Part shown: positions 33,696-42,269 of the stretch, one piece after another | Numbering within the stretch: the stretch's first letter is position 1 | How the letters are laid out: the number at the start of each line of letters is the position of its first letter | From: Streptomyces fulvoviolaceus | Lineage (GTDB): Bacteria > Actinomycetota > Actinomycetes > Streptomycetales > Streptomycetaceae | DNA: 64,000 bases | Assembly (NCBI RefSeq): GCF_000718165.1 | Contig: NZ_JOEY01000006.1 | Span: 1-64,000 of the forward strand | Direction of reading: 5' to 3' | Translations under genes and position numbers: made by a program | The notes under the pieces: model-generated | The model's input: the letters and a program-made list of their open reading frames with translations, nothing else | What the model was told of the DNA's origin: nothing | Databases searched by the model: none

Positions 33696-34689
33696 GGCTC
33701 TCCTCGGCTGTCAGATCCGCTATCAGCGCACGGTGCTCGGCGGCGCCCCCCAGCATCAGCTCGCCCGCCTTGGCCCGCTTGATCGCGAACTGCAGGTCGT
33801 TCTCCCAGGTGTGGCCCATCGCCCCGAACAGCTGCACGGCGTTGCGGAACACCAGGGCCTGGCACTCACCCGCCGCAGCCTTGGCCATGGCGGCGGCCAG
33901 TCGGCGCCGCGGGTCGTCGGCGGCGATGGTGAGCGCCGCGTAGTAGGCGAGGGCGCGTGCGCGTTCCACCGCCACGTGCATGTCGGCCGCCTTGTGCTGC
34001 ACGGCCTGGAACGAGCCGATGGGGGCGCCGAACTGATGCCGCGTCCGGACGTGGTCGAGGACCAGGTCGAGCGCGCGGCGACAGGCGCCGACCATCGTCA
34101 GGGCGAGGCCCATGAGGGCGATGTCGCGGGCGCGTTCCGGGTCGGCGGCGCTGCGGTCCCGGTCGGTGACCCGTACCTGGTCGAAGCTCACCTCCGCGAC
34201 ATGCAGGACGGGGTCGAAGACAGGGGTGCGTACGACGGTCACGTCGGCGGCGGACACGACGAACACGCCCTCCTCCGTCACGACGGCCAGCCGGTCGGCC
34301 CGGTCGCCGTCCAGGACGTGGGGGGCGGTGCCCTCCAACACCCAGCCGCCGTCGGCCTGTTGGGCGGTTATGCCGGAGAAGACGGCCGTACCGGACCCTC
34401 CGGGTTCGCCGAGCCCCTCCGCGAGGGGAGCGAACTGGGTCAGCGTCGCCAGATAGGGCGTCGGATCGGTGGCCCGGCCCAGCTCCTCCAGCACGATCGA
34501 CAGCTCGACAGCGTCCGCGGGGTCGGTCAGCTCGGTCCAGCCCAGGTCGCCGTAGACCCGCCACAGCGGAGCCGGGTCGGTGCCGGCGTCGACGACGGCC
34601 CGCACCAGAGTCGGCGGGCACTCCTTGGCCACGGCCTTCTGCACGGTGTCCTGCCACAGGCGCTGCTCCGCGTCGAACTCAAACAGCAT
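33679..34689 (-). CDS. Acyl-CoA dehydrogenase, small subunit of a heteromeric pair
   Basis: 336 residues: LGWTELTDPADAVELSIVLEELGRA in the N-terminal domain, RTRHQFGAPIGSFQAVQHKAADM, and AVQLFGAMGHTWENDLQFAIKRA at the C-terminus. The beta domain is poorly conserved. It is the first gene of its operon behind GAGGAG, with a perfect island palindrome about 22 bp upstream, facing the second TetR gene. Confidence 0.86.
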   Translation of the reverse strand: MLFEFDAEQRLWQDTVQKAVAKECPPTLVRAVVDAGTDPAPLWRVYGDLGWTELTDPADAVELSIVLEELGRATDPTPYLATLTQFAPLAEGLGEPGGSGTAVFSGITAQQADGGWVLEGTAPHVLDGDRADRLAVVTEEGVFVVSAADVTVVRTPVFDPVLHVAEVSFDQVRVTDRDRSAADPERARDIALMGLALTMVGACRRALDLVLDHVRTRHQFGAPIGSFQAVQHKAADMHVAVERARALAYYAALTIAADDPRRRLAAAMAKAAAGECQALVFRNAVQLFGAMGHTWENDLQFAIKRAKAGELMLGGAAEHRALIADLTAEESRATHV

Positions 34690-34710
34690 CGCGGCTCCTC
34701 AGGTCCCACT

Positions 34711-34725
34711 GAGAATATGATTCTC
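34711..34725. promoter_or_regulatory. Perfect operator palindrome GAGAATATGATTCTC
   Basis: Perfect copy between the minus-strand ACAD operon and the plus-strand TetR gene. It lies 21 bp from the ACAD start, so repressor binding there should block that operon; the distance to the TetR start is 91 bp. Confidence 0.8.
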
Positions 34726-34816
34726 TCTATTGGAAATCATCAGTCTCCTCCATGTCCTCCGAGGTGTCCAGGCTGGTGGCGTGAGCTTGCCGCTAGACTG
34801 CAGTAATGTTCTCCCC

Positions 34817-35488
34817 ATGGCACAGAAGGCGGACCAGCCCGTGAGCGCCCCGAGCGAGGAACCGGCCTGGAAGCAGCGCGCGGTGGAGCGTTCGACCCAG
34901 GCGGCGAAACGTCGGGCCGAGCAACGGGTCGAGCGGTTCCTCGACGCGGCGCAGACGATCATGGCGGAGAAGGGCACCACGGATTTCACCGTCCAGGAGG
35001 TCGTCGACCGCTCCCGCCAGTCGCTGCGCAGCTTCTACCAGCACTTCGACGGCAAGCACGAGCTGCTGTTGGCGCTGTTCGAGGACGCCATGAGCAAGTC
35101 CGCCGACGAGTTGCGCGCCGCCGCGGCCGAGAAGTCCAACCCGCTGGACCGGCTCCGGGTCGTCGTCGAGGAGCTGTTCGAGAGCTCGCGGCCCGACCTG
35201 ACGGGCAGTCAGCGCCCGCTCTTCACGGACTTCGCCCTGCGCCTGCTGGTCTCGCACCCGGCCGAGATGAGGGTGGCGAACGCACCGCTCCTCGCCCTGT
35301 TCACGGACCTGATGCAGGAGCTCGAGGACGCCAATCTGCTGCGCTCGGGCTTCAAGGCGCGGCGCGCGGCCGCGCTGACCATGCAGACCGTCATGTTCAA
35401 CGCGCAGTCCAGCGGCCAGGAGGGCGCGCACCCGCTCACCGCGGACGAGATCTGGGACTTCTGCGCGAACGGGTTCACGCTGAGTTAG
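34817..35488 (+). CDS. TetR-family transcriptional regulator (candidate island regulator 2)
   Basis: 223 residues. TetR helix-turn-helix at about 58-77 (VQEVVDRSRQSLRSFYQHFDGK), preceded by a 30-residue basic/acidic N-terminal arm. The ligand domain ends in MQTVMFNAQSSGQEGAHPLTADEIWDF. Its ATG at 34817 lacks a clear ribosome site; a TAGACT element at about 34793 could be a -10 box giving a very short leader. Upstream ATG and GTG codons would add non-family sequence. Flanked by two island operators (34711 and 35513), so it is a leading candidate for the regulon's controller. Confidence 0.88.
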   Translation: MAQKADQPVSAPSEEPAWKQRAVERSTQAAKRRAEQRVERFLDAAQTIMAEKGTTDFTVQEVVDRSRQSLRSFYQHFDGKHELLLALFEDAMSKSADELRAAAAEKSNPLDRLRVVVEELFESSRPDLTGSQRPLFTDFALRLLVSHPAEMRVANAPLLALFTDLMQELEDANLLRSGFKARRAAALTMQTVMFNAQSSGQEGAHPLTADEIWDFCANGFTLS

Positions 35489-35512
35489 CCCCGGCGGGCT
35501 TCACGAGAAGCT

Positions 35513-35527
35513 GAGAACTCCATTCTC
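35513..35527. promoter_or_regulatory. Operator palindrome GAGAACTCCATTCTC
   Basis: One mismatch from the perfect palindrome, between the TetR stop and the thioesterase start (26 bp upstream of ATG 35553). Confidence 0.75.
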
Positions 35528-35552
35528 ACTGGCGGCGAATTCCCTTACGCTC

Positions 35553-36386
35553 ATGGGCATGCCGCTTGCCTCAAGTGACCTCTGGGACGATCTGCTCGCC
35601 TGCCTCGACCTGCGCACGCACCCTTCGGGAGCGCCCTTCGTCTACGAAGGGCGCAACCAACGACTGGGCTATCACCGGCTGTTCGGTGGGCAGCTGCTCG
35701 CCCAGTTCGCCACCGCGGCGCACCTCTCCTGCCCGGACAAGACCGTGAAGTCCCTGCACACAGTCTTCGCGCGTGCGGGCCGGACCGAGGAACCCGTCCG
35801 CTACGAGGTGGAGCGCCACCACGACGGGGGCTCGTTCGCCGCGCTGACGATCGTGGCCCGGCAGGCCAAGGGTGTGGTCGCCACCGCCTCGGTCTCGTTG
35901 CACGCCCCGGAGGACGGCCCGGCGCACCAGGCGGTCACCTCCGTCCCCGCGCTGCCGGGCCCCGAGCACCGCACGGACCTGCATCCGCTCCCCTGGGAGA
36001 CCCGGACCGTCACCGACCTGGACTCCCCCGGTTCCGAGCCCCCCGAGTTCGATCTGTGGATGCGCACCCCGACGTCCACGGCAGAGCTCGCCCCGGCTCT
36101 CACGGCGTACGCCACCGACCTCACCCTCATCGGCACCGCCCTGCGCCCGCTCACCGGTCTCACCCAGCACGACTCCGGGAAGGCGTTCACGTCCGCCGTC
36201 ACCACCCACACGGTGTGGTTCCACCGGCCGTTCGACGCCGGCGGCTGGCTGCTGCTGCGCCAGCACAGCCCGATCCTCGCCCACGGCCGTTGCTTCGGCC
36301 GGGGAGACGTGTTCACCGAAGACGGCTCACTGGTCGCGTCCTACGGCCAGGAGGCGCTGCTGCGCTTCACGCAGGAGACGGCATGA
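35553..36386 (+). CDS. Acyl-CoA thioesterase II (TesB-like)
   Basis: 277 residues with a double hot-dog fold: N-terminal FGGQLLAQFATAAHLSC and a C-terminal WFHRPFDAGGWLLLRQHSP. The TesB triad residues appear as Asp in YATDLTL and Gln in YGQEALLR. It hydrolyses acyl-CoAs, perhaps to release CoA from dead-end intermediates. ATG 35553 and ATG 35559 are both possible; there is no ribosome site, and a TACGCT box just upstream suggests a near-leaderless mRNA. Overlaps the next gene (ATGA). Confidence 0.88.
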   Translation: MGMPLASSDLWDDLLACLDLRTHPSGAPFVYEGRNQRLGYHRLFGGQLLAQFATAAHLSCPDKTVKSLHTVFARAGRTEEPVRYEVERHHDGGSFAALTIVARQAKGVVATASVSLHAPEDGPAHQAVTSVPALPGPEHRTDLHPLPWETRTVTDLDSPGSEPPEFDLWMRTPTSTAELAPALTAYATDLTLIGTALRPLTGLTQHDSGKAFTSAVTTHTVWFHRPFDAGGWLLLRQHSPILAHGRCFGRGDVFTEDGSLVASYGQEALLRFTQETA

Positions 36387-37414
36387 CGGCGTACCGGGTC
36401 GTCCAGTGGGCCACCGGCACCATCGGCGTCCGCTCGCTGCGCGCCGTCGTCGAACACCCCGGGCTGACCCTGGCCGGCGTGTACGTCCACACGCCGGGCA
36501 AGGCCGGACGGGACGCGGGGGAGCTGTGCGGGCTCGGCCCGACCGGGGTGACGGCCACTCAGGACATCGAGGAGATCGTCGGGTCGGGCGCGGACTGCGT
36601 GCTGTACATGCCCCTGGTGTGCGATCTGGACGAGGTGTGCCGGCTGCTGGAGTCGGGCGCGAACATCGTGACCACGCGGGGTGAGTTCCATCATCCGCCG
36701 AGCATGGATCCCGACGTGCGGAAGCGGGTCGAGGCCGCGTGCGAGCGCGGCTGCACGTCGATCCACAGCACCGGCAGCAGCCCCGGCTTCATCACGGAGG
36801 CGGTGCCCCTCGTCCTGACGTCGATCGCACGGCGGCTGGATTCGCTGACCATCGACGAGTTCGCCAACCTCTCCAGGCGCCCTTCGCCGGAGCTGCTGTT
36901 CGACGTGATGGGCTTCGGTGCGGCGCCCGCCGAGTTCGGCGAGGAGCGGCTCACGCATGCGCGGACCAGCTTCGGTCCGTCGCTGCGGCTGGTCGCCGAC
37001 GCCCTGTCACTGCCGCTCGACTCCCTGGAGGCGGACGGTGAGGTGGCGACCGCCCGGCACCGGATCCGTATCGCCGCGGGCGAGTTGGCACCGGGGACGG
37101 TCGCGGCGCAGCGCCTCACGGTCACCGGAAGGCACGCGGGCCGTCCCCTGCTCCGCTTCCGCGCCACCTGGTACTGCACCACCGACCTCGACCCGGCCTG
37201 GGATCTGCACGACACCGGCTGGCACATCTCGGTCGAGAGCGATGCCCCGCTCGAGGTCGGCATCCGGTTCCCGGTGCCGCTGGACCGGATGGCGGCGGTG
37301 TCGCCGTCGTACACGGCGAACCGTGCCGTCAACGCGGTGCCGTTCGTGTGTGCTGCGGCGCCCGGGATCCGTACGACCCCGGACCTGCCGCAGATCACGG
37401 CGACGCTCAGCTGA
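36383..37414 (+). CDS. Dihydrodipicolinate-reductase-like NAD(P)-binding oxidoreductase
   Basis: 343 residues. An N-terminal Rossmann segment (VQWATGTIGVRSLRAV) and DCVLYMPLVCDLDEVCRLLESG resemble DapB and 2,4-diaminopentanoate dehydrogenase-type proteins; the C-terminal half has no named domain. Homologues sit in actinobacterial lipid and steroid clusters without a proven reaction. Coupled to the thioesterase (4-bp overlap); its 3' end overlaps the convergent thiolase stop by 8 bp. Confidence 0.8.
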   Translation: MTAYRVVQWATGTIGVRSLRAVVEHPGLTLAGVYVHTPGKAGRDAGELCGLGPTGVTATQDIEEIVGSGADCVLYMPLVCDLDEVCRLLESGANIVTTRGEFHHPPSMDPDVRKRVEAACERGCTSIHSTGSSPGFITEAVPLVLTSIARRLDSLTIDEFANLSRRPSPELLFDVMGFGAAPAEFGEERLTHARTSFGPSLRLVADALSLPLDSLEADGEVATARHRIRIAAGELAPGTVAAQRLTVTGRHAGRPLLRFRATWYCTTDLDPAWDLHDTGWHISVESDAPLEVGIRFPVPLDRMAAVSPSYTANRAVNAVPFVCAAAPGIRTTPDLPQITATLS

Positions 37415-38567
37415 GGGGCGCGGGCACCTCGACCACCATCGCCGACCCCATCCCGCCGCCCGCGCACATCGAGGCGACGCCGATGCCGCCACCACGCCGG
37501 CGCAGTTCGTGAACCAGGGTGACCAGCATGCGGGCGCCGGTGGCGGCGACGGGGTGGCCGAGGGAGCAGCCGCTGCCGTTGACGTTGACCCCGTCCGGGT
37601 CGAGGCCGAGGAGGCGTACCGCTGCGACGGCCACGGAGGCGAACGCCTCGTTGATCTCGAACAGGTCGACGTCTGCGGTGCCGAGACCGGCGCGGGCGAG
37701 GGCCTTGGGAACCGCCTTCACCGGGGACAGACCGGTCTCGGCGGGGTCGACGCCGACGTTCGCCCAGGACCGCACGACGGCCAGGACGGGCAGGCCCTCG
37801 GCGGCGGCCGTGCTCTCGCTCGCCACCACCAGGGCGGCCGCTCCGTCGTTGCCGCCACAGGCGTTGCCCGCGGTGATGGTGAACCCCTCGATCTCCGGGT
37901 GCAGCGGTTTGAGCGCGGCCAGCTTCTCCAACGACGTGTCCCGGCGCGGGTGTTCGTCGACGGAGAACAGCCCGTGAGGGGTCTCGACCGGGACGACCTC
38001 GGCATCGAAGCGGCCCTCGTCGATGGCGCGGACGGCGTTGCGGTGCGAGCGCAGCGCCCAGGCGTCCATCTCCTCCCGGCTGACGCCCGCCCGCTGGGCG
38101 ACGTTCCAGCCAATGGTGATCGACATGTCCGTGTTGGGGGCGTCCGGGCGGTCGGGGTGGGTGGGCGGCATCCAGGGCTCGACCCACTCTCCGTCGATGC
38201 GGAAGCGCGATTTCGGTGCCGTGGAGGCCGAGTTGACGCCCCCGGCGATGACGAGGTCGTCCATCCCGGCCCGGATCGTCGCGGCCGCGCCCGCGACGGC
38301 GGTCAGTCCGGCGGCGCAGTGCCGGTTGACGGCCTGTCCGGGGATCGAGGTGAGCCCGGCGGTCAGCGCCGCGTGCCGGGCCAGGACACCGCCGCCGTAG
38401 AGGCCCTCGCCGAGGATCACGTCGTCGATCCTCTCCGGGTCGAGGCCCCGGGCCACGGCGCCGACGACGTGTTCGGCCAGATCGAAGGCCGTGGTGTCAC
38501 GCAAGGTCCCCTTGCCGGCGGTGCCGACGGGGGTGCGCAGGGCGGACACGATGACTGCCTCGGGCAT
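37407..38567 (-). CDS. Thiolase (acetyl-CoA C-acyltransferase)
   Basis: 386 residues. Cys84 in NRHCAAGL, NEAFASVA, GHPVAATG and second Cys in MCAGGGMG. The start at 38567 is preferred because MPEAVIVSALRTPVG is the usual thiolase N-terminus. It is the second thiolase of the island, with His beside the nucleophile (R-H-C-A) rather than R-A-C-G, so the two probably act on different ketoacyl-CoAs. Divergent from an SDR across a perfect 8-bp-arm inverted repeat. Confidence 0.92.
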   Translation of the reverse strand: MPEAVIVSALRTPVGTAGKGTLRDTTAFDLAEHVVGAVARGLDPERIDDVILGEGLYGGGVLARHAALTAGLTSIPGQAVNRHCAAGLTAVAGAAATIRAGMDDLVIAGGVNSASTAPKSRFRIDGEWVEPWMPPTHPDRPDAPNTDMSITIGWNVAQRAGVSREEMDAWALRSHRNAVRAIDEGRFDAEVVPVETPHGLFSVDEHPRRDTSLEKLAALKPLHPEIEGFTITAGNACGGNDGAAALVVASESTAAAEGLPVLAVVRSWANVGVDPAETGLSPVKAVPKALARAGLGTADVDLFEINEAFASVAVAAVRLLGLDPDGVNVNGSGCSLGHPVAATGARMLVTLVHELRRRGGGIGVASMCAGGGMGSAMVVEVPAPLS

Positions 38568-38613
38568 GGATGTCTCCAACCAACTCGGCGGGCCGGACGG
38601 GCTCACAGCACCT

Positions 38614-38636
38614 TGCGAGAATGCTACTCTCGCAAA
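38614..38636. promoter_or_regulatory. Operator: TTGCGAGA-N7-TCTCGCAA, containing GAGAATGCTACTCTC
   Basis: The 15-bp core at 38617-38631 has one mismatch to the island palindrome, and the symmetry extends outward to 8-bp arms. It lies between the thiolase (start 38567) and the SDR (start 38666) and can serve both. Confidence 0.75.
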
Positions 38637-38665
38637 ATAAGAACATGACTCGCAAGGGGGCTGTC

Positions 38666-39433
38666 ATGCAGATAGCGGGGTCGTCCGCGATCGTGGTCGG
38701 TGGGGCCGGAGGCCTGGGTGAGGCGACGGTTCGCCGACTCCACGCGGCGGGTGCGGCCGTGGTCGTCGCCGACCTCGCCGACGACAAGGGAAAGGCCCTG
38801 GAGGAGGAGCTGGGCGTCCGGTACGTAAGGACGGACGCCACCGACGAGGACGAGGTGCGCGCGGCCGTCGCCGCCGCCGAGACCCTCGGTCCGCTGCGGA
38901 TCTCGGTGGACGCGCACGGCGGTCCGGCGAGCGGGGGGCGGCTGATCGGCCGGGACGGTGAGCCGCTGGACCTCGCCGGGTTCCGGCAGACGATCGACAT
39001 CTATCTGACCGGCGTCTTCAACGTGATGCGCCTGGCCGCGGCCGCGATGGCCCGCCAGGAGCCGTTGGACGACGACCAGGGGCGGGGCGTCGTCGTCAAC
39101 ACCGCGTCCATCGCGGCGTACGAGGGCCAGATCGGCCAGCTGCCCTACGCCGCGGCCAAGGGCGGAGTCGTCGGCATGACCCTCGTCGCCGCCCGCGACC
39201 TGTCCCCCCTCGGCATCCGCGTCGTCACCATCGCGCCCGGCACGTTCCTGACACCCGCGTACGGCAAGGCCGGCGACCAGCTGGAGGCGTACTGGGGGCC
39301 GCAGGTCCCGCACCCCCGGCGCATGGGCCGCTCCCCCGAGTACGCCGCGCTCGTCCAGCACATCTGCGAGAACGACTACCTCAACGGCGAGGTGATCCGG
39401 CTGGACGGAGCTTTGAGGTTCCCGCCGAAGTAA
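38666..39433 (+). CDS. SDR, type-2 3-hydroxyacyl-CoA dehydrogenase-like
   Basis: 255 residues. GGAGGLG cofactor loop, VVADLADD after strand 2 (Asp, so NAD(H)), [20 protein letters not shown], Ser in [11 protein letters not shown] and YAAAK. Overall layout matches HSD17B10-type 3-hydroxyacyl-CoA dehydrogenases. The NNAG motif is replaced by DAHGG, unusual for the family. ATG 38666 follows AAGGGGG. Confidence 0.88.
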   Translation: MQIAGSSAIVVGGAGGLGEATVRRLHAAGAAVVVADLADDKGKALEEELGVRYVRTDATDEDEVRAAVAAAETLGPLRISVDAHGGPASGGRLIGRDGEPLDLAGFRQTIDIYLTGVFNVMRLAAAAMARQEPLDDDQGRGVVVNTASIAAYEGQIGQLPYAAAKGGVVGMTLVAARDLSPLGIRVVTIAPGTFLTPAYGKAGDQLEAYWGPQVPHPRRMGRSPEYAALVQHICENDYLNGEVIRLDGALRFPPK

Positions 39434-39466
39434 CCGCAACCGGGGGGGGCGGAGAAGGAGTTGCGG
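39434..39466. terminator. Possible weak hairpin after the SDR
   Basis: CCGCAAC at 39434-39440 pairs with GTTGCGG at 39460-39466 around a 19-base G-rich loop, directly after the SDR stop and before the convergent crotonase stop at 39508. The short stem makes it only a possible terminator. Confidence 0.4.
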
Positions 39467-39507
39467 GTCCGGCCCCCGACCCGGCGGTTCACGCAGGGCG
39501 GCAGGGG

Positions 39508-40284
39508 TCAGTGACCGCCGGTCAGCCGTGCGAGGGTGGTGCGGAAGTCGTCCGTCGTGAAGGACTGTTCCTCGGCGGTCGTGGCGAAGTCGAGGGTGGC
39601 CAGGACCGCCCGTTCCAGGTGCATGTTCAGGAGCCGTTTGGTGCTCTCCACCGCCTGCCTGGGCAGGCCGGCGATCCGTTTCGCACAGGCCGTCGCCTCG
39701 GCCAGCGGGTCGGCCGCCACGTGGTTGGCCAGGCCCATGGCCACGGCCTTCTCGGCCGGGATGCGGGCGCCGGTCAGGGCGTATTCCTTGGCCAGCAGCA
39801 GGCTGGTGTGCAGGGGCCAGGTCAGCGGGCCGCCGTCGGCGGCGACGAGGCCGACCTGGACGTGCGGGTCGGCCAGGTACGCGGACTCGGCGATGTAGAC
39901 CGTGTCGCTGAGGGCGACGAGGCTGCACCCCAGGCCCACGGCCGGGCCGTTGACAGCCGCGACGACGGGGACGCGGCAGCGCACCATGCCGAGGACGATG
40001 TCCCGGCCGTGGGCGATGGTCCGGGCCCGCAGATCGGCATCACGCCGGAGTTCGTCGAGGTAGGCGAAGTCACCGCCCGCCGAGAACGCCTTTCCCGCAC
40101 CGGTCAGCACGGCCGCGCGGGCATCCCGGTCCTCGGCGAGCCGGGGCCACAGCCGGGCGAGACCGGTGTGGAGGGGATCGTTGACGGCGTTGAGCGCGTC
40201 GGGCCGGTTGAGGGTGATGATCCTGAGGTGACCGTCGGCCTCGACCCGGATCTCCTCCGGCATGCCGTACAGGTTCTCCGTCAC
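39508..40284 (-). CDS. Enoyl-CoA hydratase family protein
   Basis: 258 residues, crotonase fold: AFSAGGDFAYLDE, AAVNGPAVGLGCSLVALSD. The active loop reads ADPHVQVGLVAADGGPLTWPL, with Asp-Gly-Gly in place of Glu164-containing sequence, a common actinobacterial variant. GTG start at 40284, 1 bp after the stop of the upstream ACAD. Last of a four-gene operon from 43680. Confidence 0.9.
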   Translation of the reverse strand: MTENLYGMPEEIRVEADGHLRIITLNRPDALNAVNDPLHTGLARLWPRLAEDRDARAAVLTGAGKAFSAGGDFAYLDELRRDADLRARTIAHGRDIVLGMVRCRVPVVAAVNGPAVGLGCSLVALSDTVYIAESAYLADPHVQVGLVAADGGPLTWPLHTSLLLAKEYALTGARIPAEKAVAMGLANHVAADPLAEATACAKRIAGLPRQAVESTKRLLNMHLERAVLATLDFATTAEEQSFTTDDFRTTLARLTGGH

Positions 40285-40285
40285 G

Positions 40286-41377
40286 TCAGTCTCCCAGTCC
40301 GAGGATGCGCGAGGCGATGATGTTCTTCTGGATCTGCGAGGTGCCGCCCATGACGCTCTGCGCGCGGCTGTAGAGGTAGGCGTTCAGCAGCTCGGGGTCC
40401 TCCGTGCCACCGACGGCGAGGGCCGCGTGCCCGACCGCCTGTTCCGCCCAGGTCATGAGCAGCTTGTCCAGGGAGCCCTCGGGGCCGTGCGAGACACCGT
40501 CGAGCTGCTCGGACAGCCGACGCCGTACGTGCAGCCGCAGCATCTCGGCTTCCACGGCGGCCCAGGCGAGTTCCGGCGGTGGTGCGGATCCCTTTGTACG
40601 GGCGGCCAGTTGGCGGACGAGTTTGCCGTACCGGGCCGAGAAGCCCAGTGTCGCCGGCTCACGTTCGTGTCCGACGACCGTCATCGCGAGCGCCCAGCCC
40701 TCCCCCGGCGCCCCCACCATCTGGTCGGCGGGGACCCGGGCGCCATCGAAGAGGACCTGACCGAACTCCTTGGTCACCCCGCTCATCATCTTCAACGGGC
40801 GCTGTTCTATGCCGGGTTGGTGCATGGAGACCACGAACGCCGAGATCCCCTTGTGGCGGGGTACGTCCGGGTCCGTGCGCGCGAGGAGCAGGCACCAGTC
40901 GGCCACGTCCGAGTAGCTGGTCCAGATCTTGTGGCCTTGTACGACGTACGCGTCCCCGTCACGCGTGGCCGTGGTGGTGAGCGACGCGAGGTCGGAGCCG
41001 GCTCCGGGTTCGCTGAAGCCCTGGCACCAGCGTTCGGTGCCGTCGATCATGCCGGGGAGGAAGCGGCGGCACAGTTCCTCGCCGCCGTGGCGGCCGAGGC
41101 CCTGGACCAGATAGCCGAGGCTGGGGCGGGGCGGGGTACCCGCTCGGGCCAGTTCCTCGTCGAGGATGACGTCGTAGACGGGCGGCAGTTCGTGCCCGCC
41201 GTACCGCTCGGGCCAGGACAGGCCGAAGAAGCCGGCCGCGTGCAGTGCCCGGTGCCATTCGCCCTGGCGGGCCCAGTACTCGTCGCCCGAGGTCGGGAAC
41301 GTCCCCGCCCGCTCGGCCAGCCAGTCCCGCAACCGGTCCCGGAACGCGGCCTCTTCGGGCGAGTCACGAAAGTCCAC
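40286..41377 (-). CDS. Acyl-CoA dehydrogenase, large subunit of a heteromeric pair
   Basis: 363 residues. FSEPGAGSDLAS, HKIWTSYSDVADW, and C-terminal VMGGTSQIQKNIIASRILGLGD, again with Gly for the Y-E-G-T Glu. The GTG at 41377 lies 14 bp inside the small-subunit gene. Third large/small pair of the island. Confidence 0.9.
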   Translation of the reverse strand: MDFRDSPEEAAFRDRLRDWLAERAGTFPTSGDEYWARQGEWHRALHAAGFFGLSWPERYGGHELPPVYDVILDEELARAGTPPRPSLGYLVQGLGRHGGEELCRRFLPGMIDGTERWCQGFSEPGAGSDLASLTTTATRDGDAYVVQGHKIWTSYSDVADWCLLLARTDPDVPRHKGISAFVVSMHQPGIEQRPLKMMSGVTKEFGQVLFDGARVPADQMVGAPGEGWALAMTVVGHEREPATLGFSARYGKLVRQLAARTKGSAPPPELAWAAVEAEMLRLHVRRRLSEQLDGVSHGPEGSLDKLLMTWAEQAVGHAALAVGGTEDPELLNAYLYSRAQSVMGGTSQIQKNIIASRILGLGD

Positions 41378-42269
41378 AGTCGATCTCCTCCAGGCGCACG
41401 GGGAACAGTTCGGTGGACACCAGGGCCCGGCGCAGATGGACGTGGGCGAGGCACTCCCAGGTGTTGCCGATGCCGCCGTGCACTTGCACGGCCGTCTCGC
41501 AGACGGTGCGTGCGGCGCGGGCGCAGTAGAGCTTGGCGATGCGGGCGGCCCTGAGTGCTTCGGCGGGCGTGAGTTCGTCGACGGCCCAGGCGGCGTGCCG
41601 CAGGACGCTCACCGAGCCCTCGATCAGGGCCAGCCCTTCGGCCAGGAGGTGGGCCACGGCCTGGTAGGAGCCGATGGTCCTGCCGTACTGCTCGCGAATC
41701 TTGGCGTGGTCACGGGCGAGCGTGTGCGCGCCGCGGGCCGTTCCGACGAGGTCCGCGCAGGTGGCGACCAGGGCCAACACCCGCCAGCGTTCGGCGAGTT
41801 CGGGGGGCAGGGTACCGATTGGCTCGGACGCGTCGCGCAGTGCGGCGTTGTGCCGGGTCAGGTCGGCGCCGGGGGCGCGTGGGCCGACCTCGGTCGACAG
41901 GACACGGTCGCCGTCGAGGGTGAGGGCGTGGCGCATGCCGTGCGCGTCCCGCGCCGAGGAGCCGACCGCGATGGTCGCCGCGGGGACCGTGGAGCCCACC
42001 TGCCTTCGCAGGTCGTCGGCGAGTACGGGTCCGAGGAACGGGACGTCGACGAGCCCGCGTCCGAACTCCTCGACGACCAGGGCCACTTCGACCCCGGACG
42101 CCCCGTCCGAGCGCAGGTTCCGCCAGCCGGTCGCCTCGACCGCCTTCTCCAGCCGTGCGATCCGGTGCCGGTCGTCGAGGTCGAGGACCGATCCGGGGCC
42201 GAGGTCGCTGGCCAACCGGGCGGCCGCGTCCCGGAGTTGGCGCTGTTCAGCTGTCAGACGTACGTCCAT
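41364..42269 (-). CDS. Acyl-CoA dehydrogenase, small subunit of a heteromeric pair
   Basis: 301 residues: N-terminal MDVRLTAEQRQLRDAAARLAS, a reduced middle domain, then IREQYGRTIGSYQAVAHLLAE and AVQVHGGIGNTWECLAHVHLRRAL. The start at 42269 overlaps the ligase stop by 23 bp. It should pair with the protein at 40286-41377. Confidence 0.86.
   Translation of the reverse strand: MDVRLTAEQRQLRDAAARLASDLGPGSVLDLDDRHRIARLEKAVEATGWRNLRSDGASGVEVALVVEEFGRGLVDVPFLGPVLADDLRRQVGSTVPAATIAVGSSARDAHGMRHALTLDGDRVLSTEVGPRAPGADLTRHNAALRDASEPIGTLPPELAERWRVLALVATCADLVGTARGAHTLARDHAKIREQYGRTIGSYQAVAHLLAEGLALIEGSVSVLRHAAWAVDELTPAEALRAARIAKLYCARAARTVCETAVQVHGGIGNTWECLAHVHLRRALVSTELFPVRLEEIDCGLS

Noticed and set aside
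34730..34816. A longer second TetR protein from ATG 34730
   Set aside because: The added residues do not look like a TetR N-terminus and would start only 5 bp after the operator.
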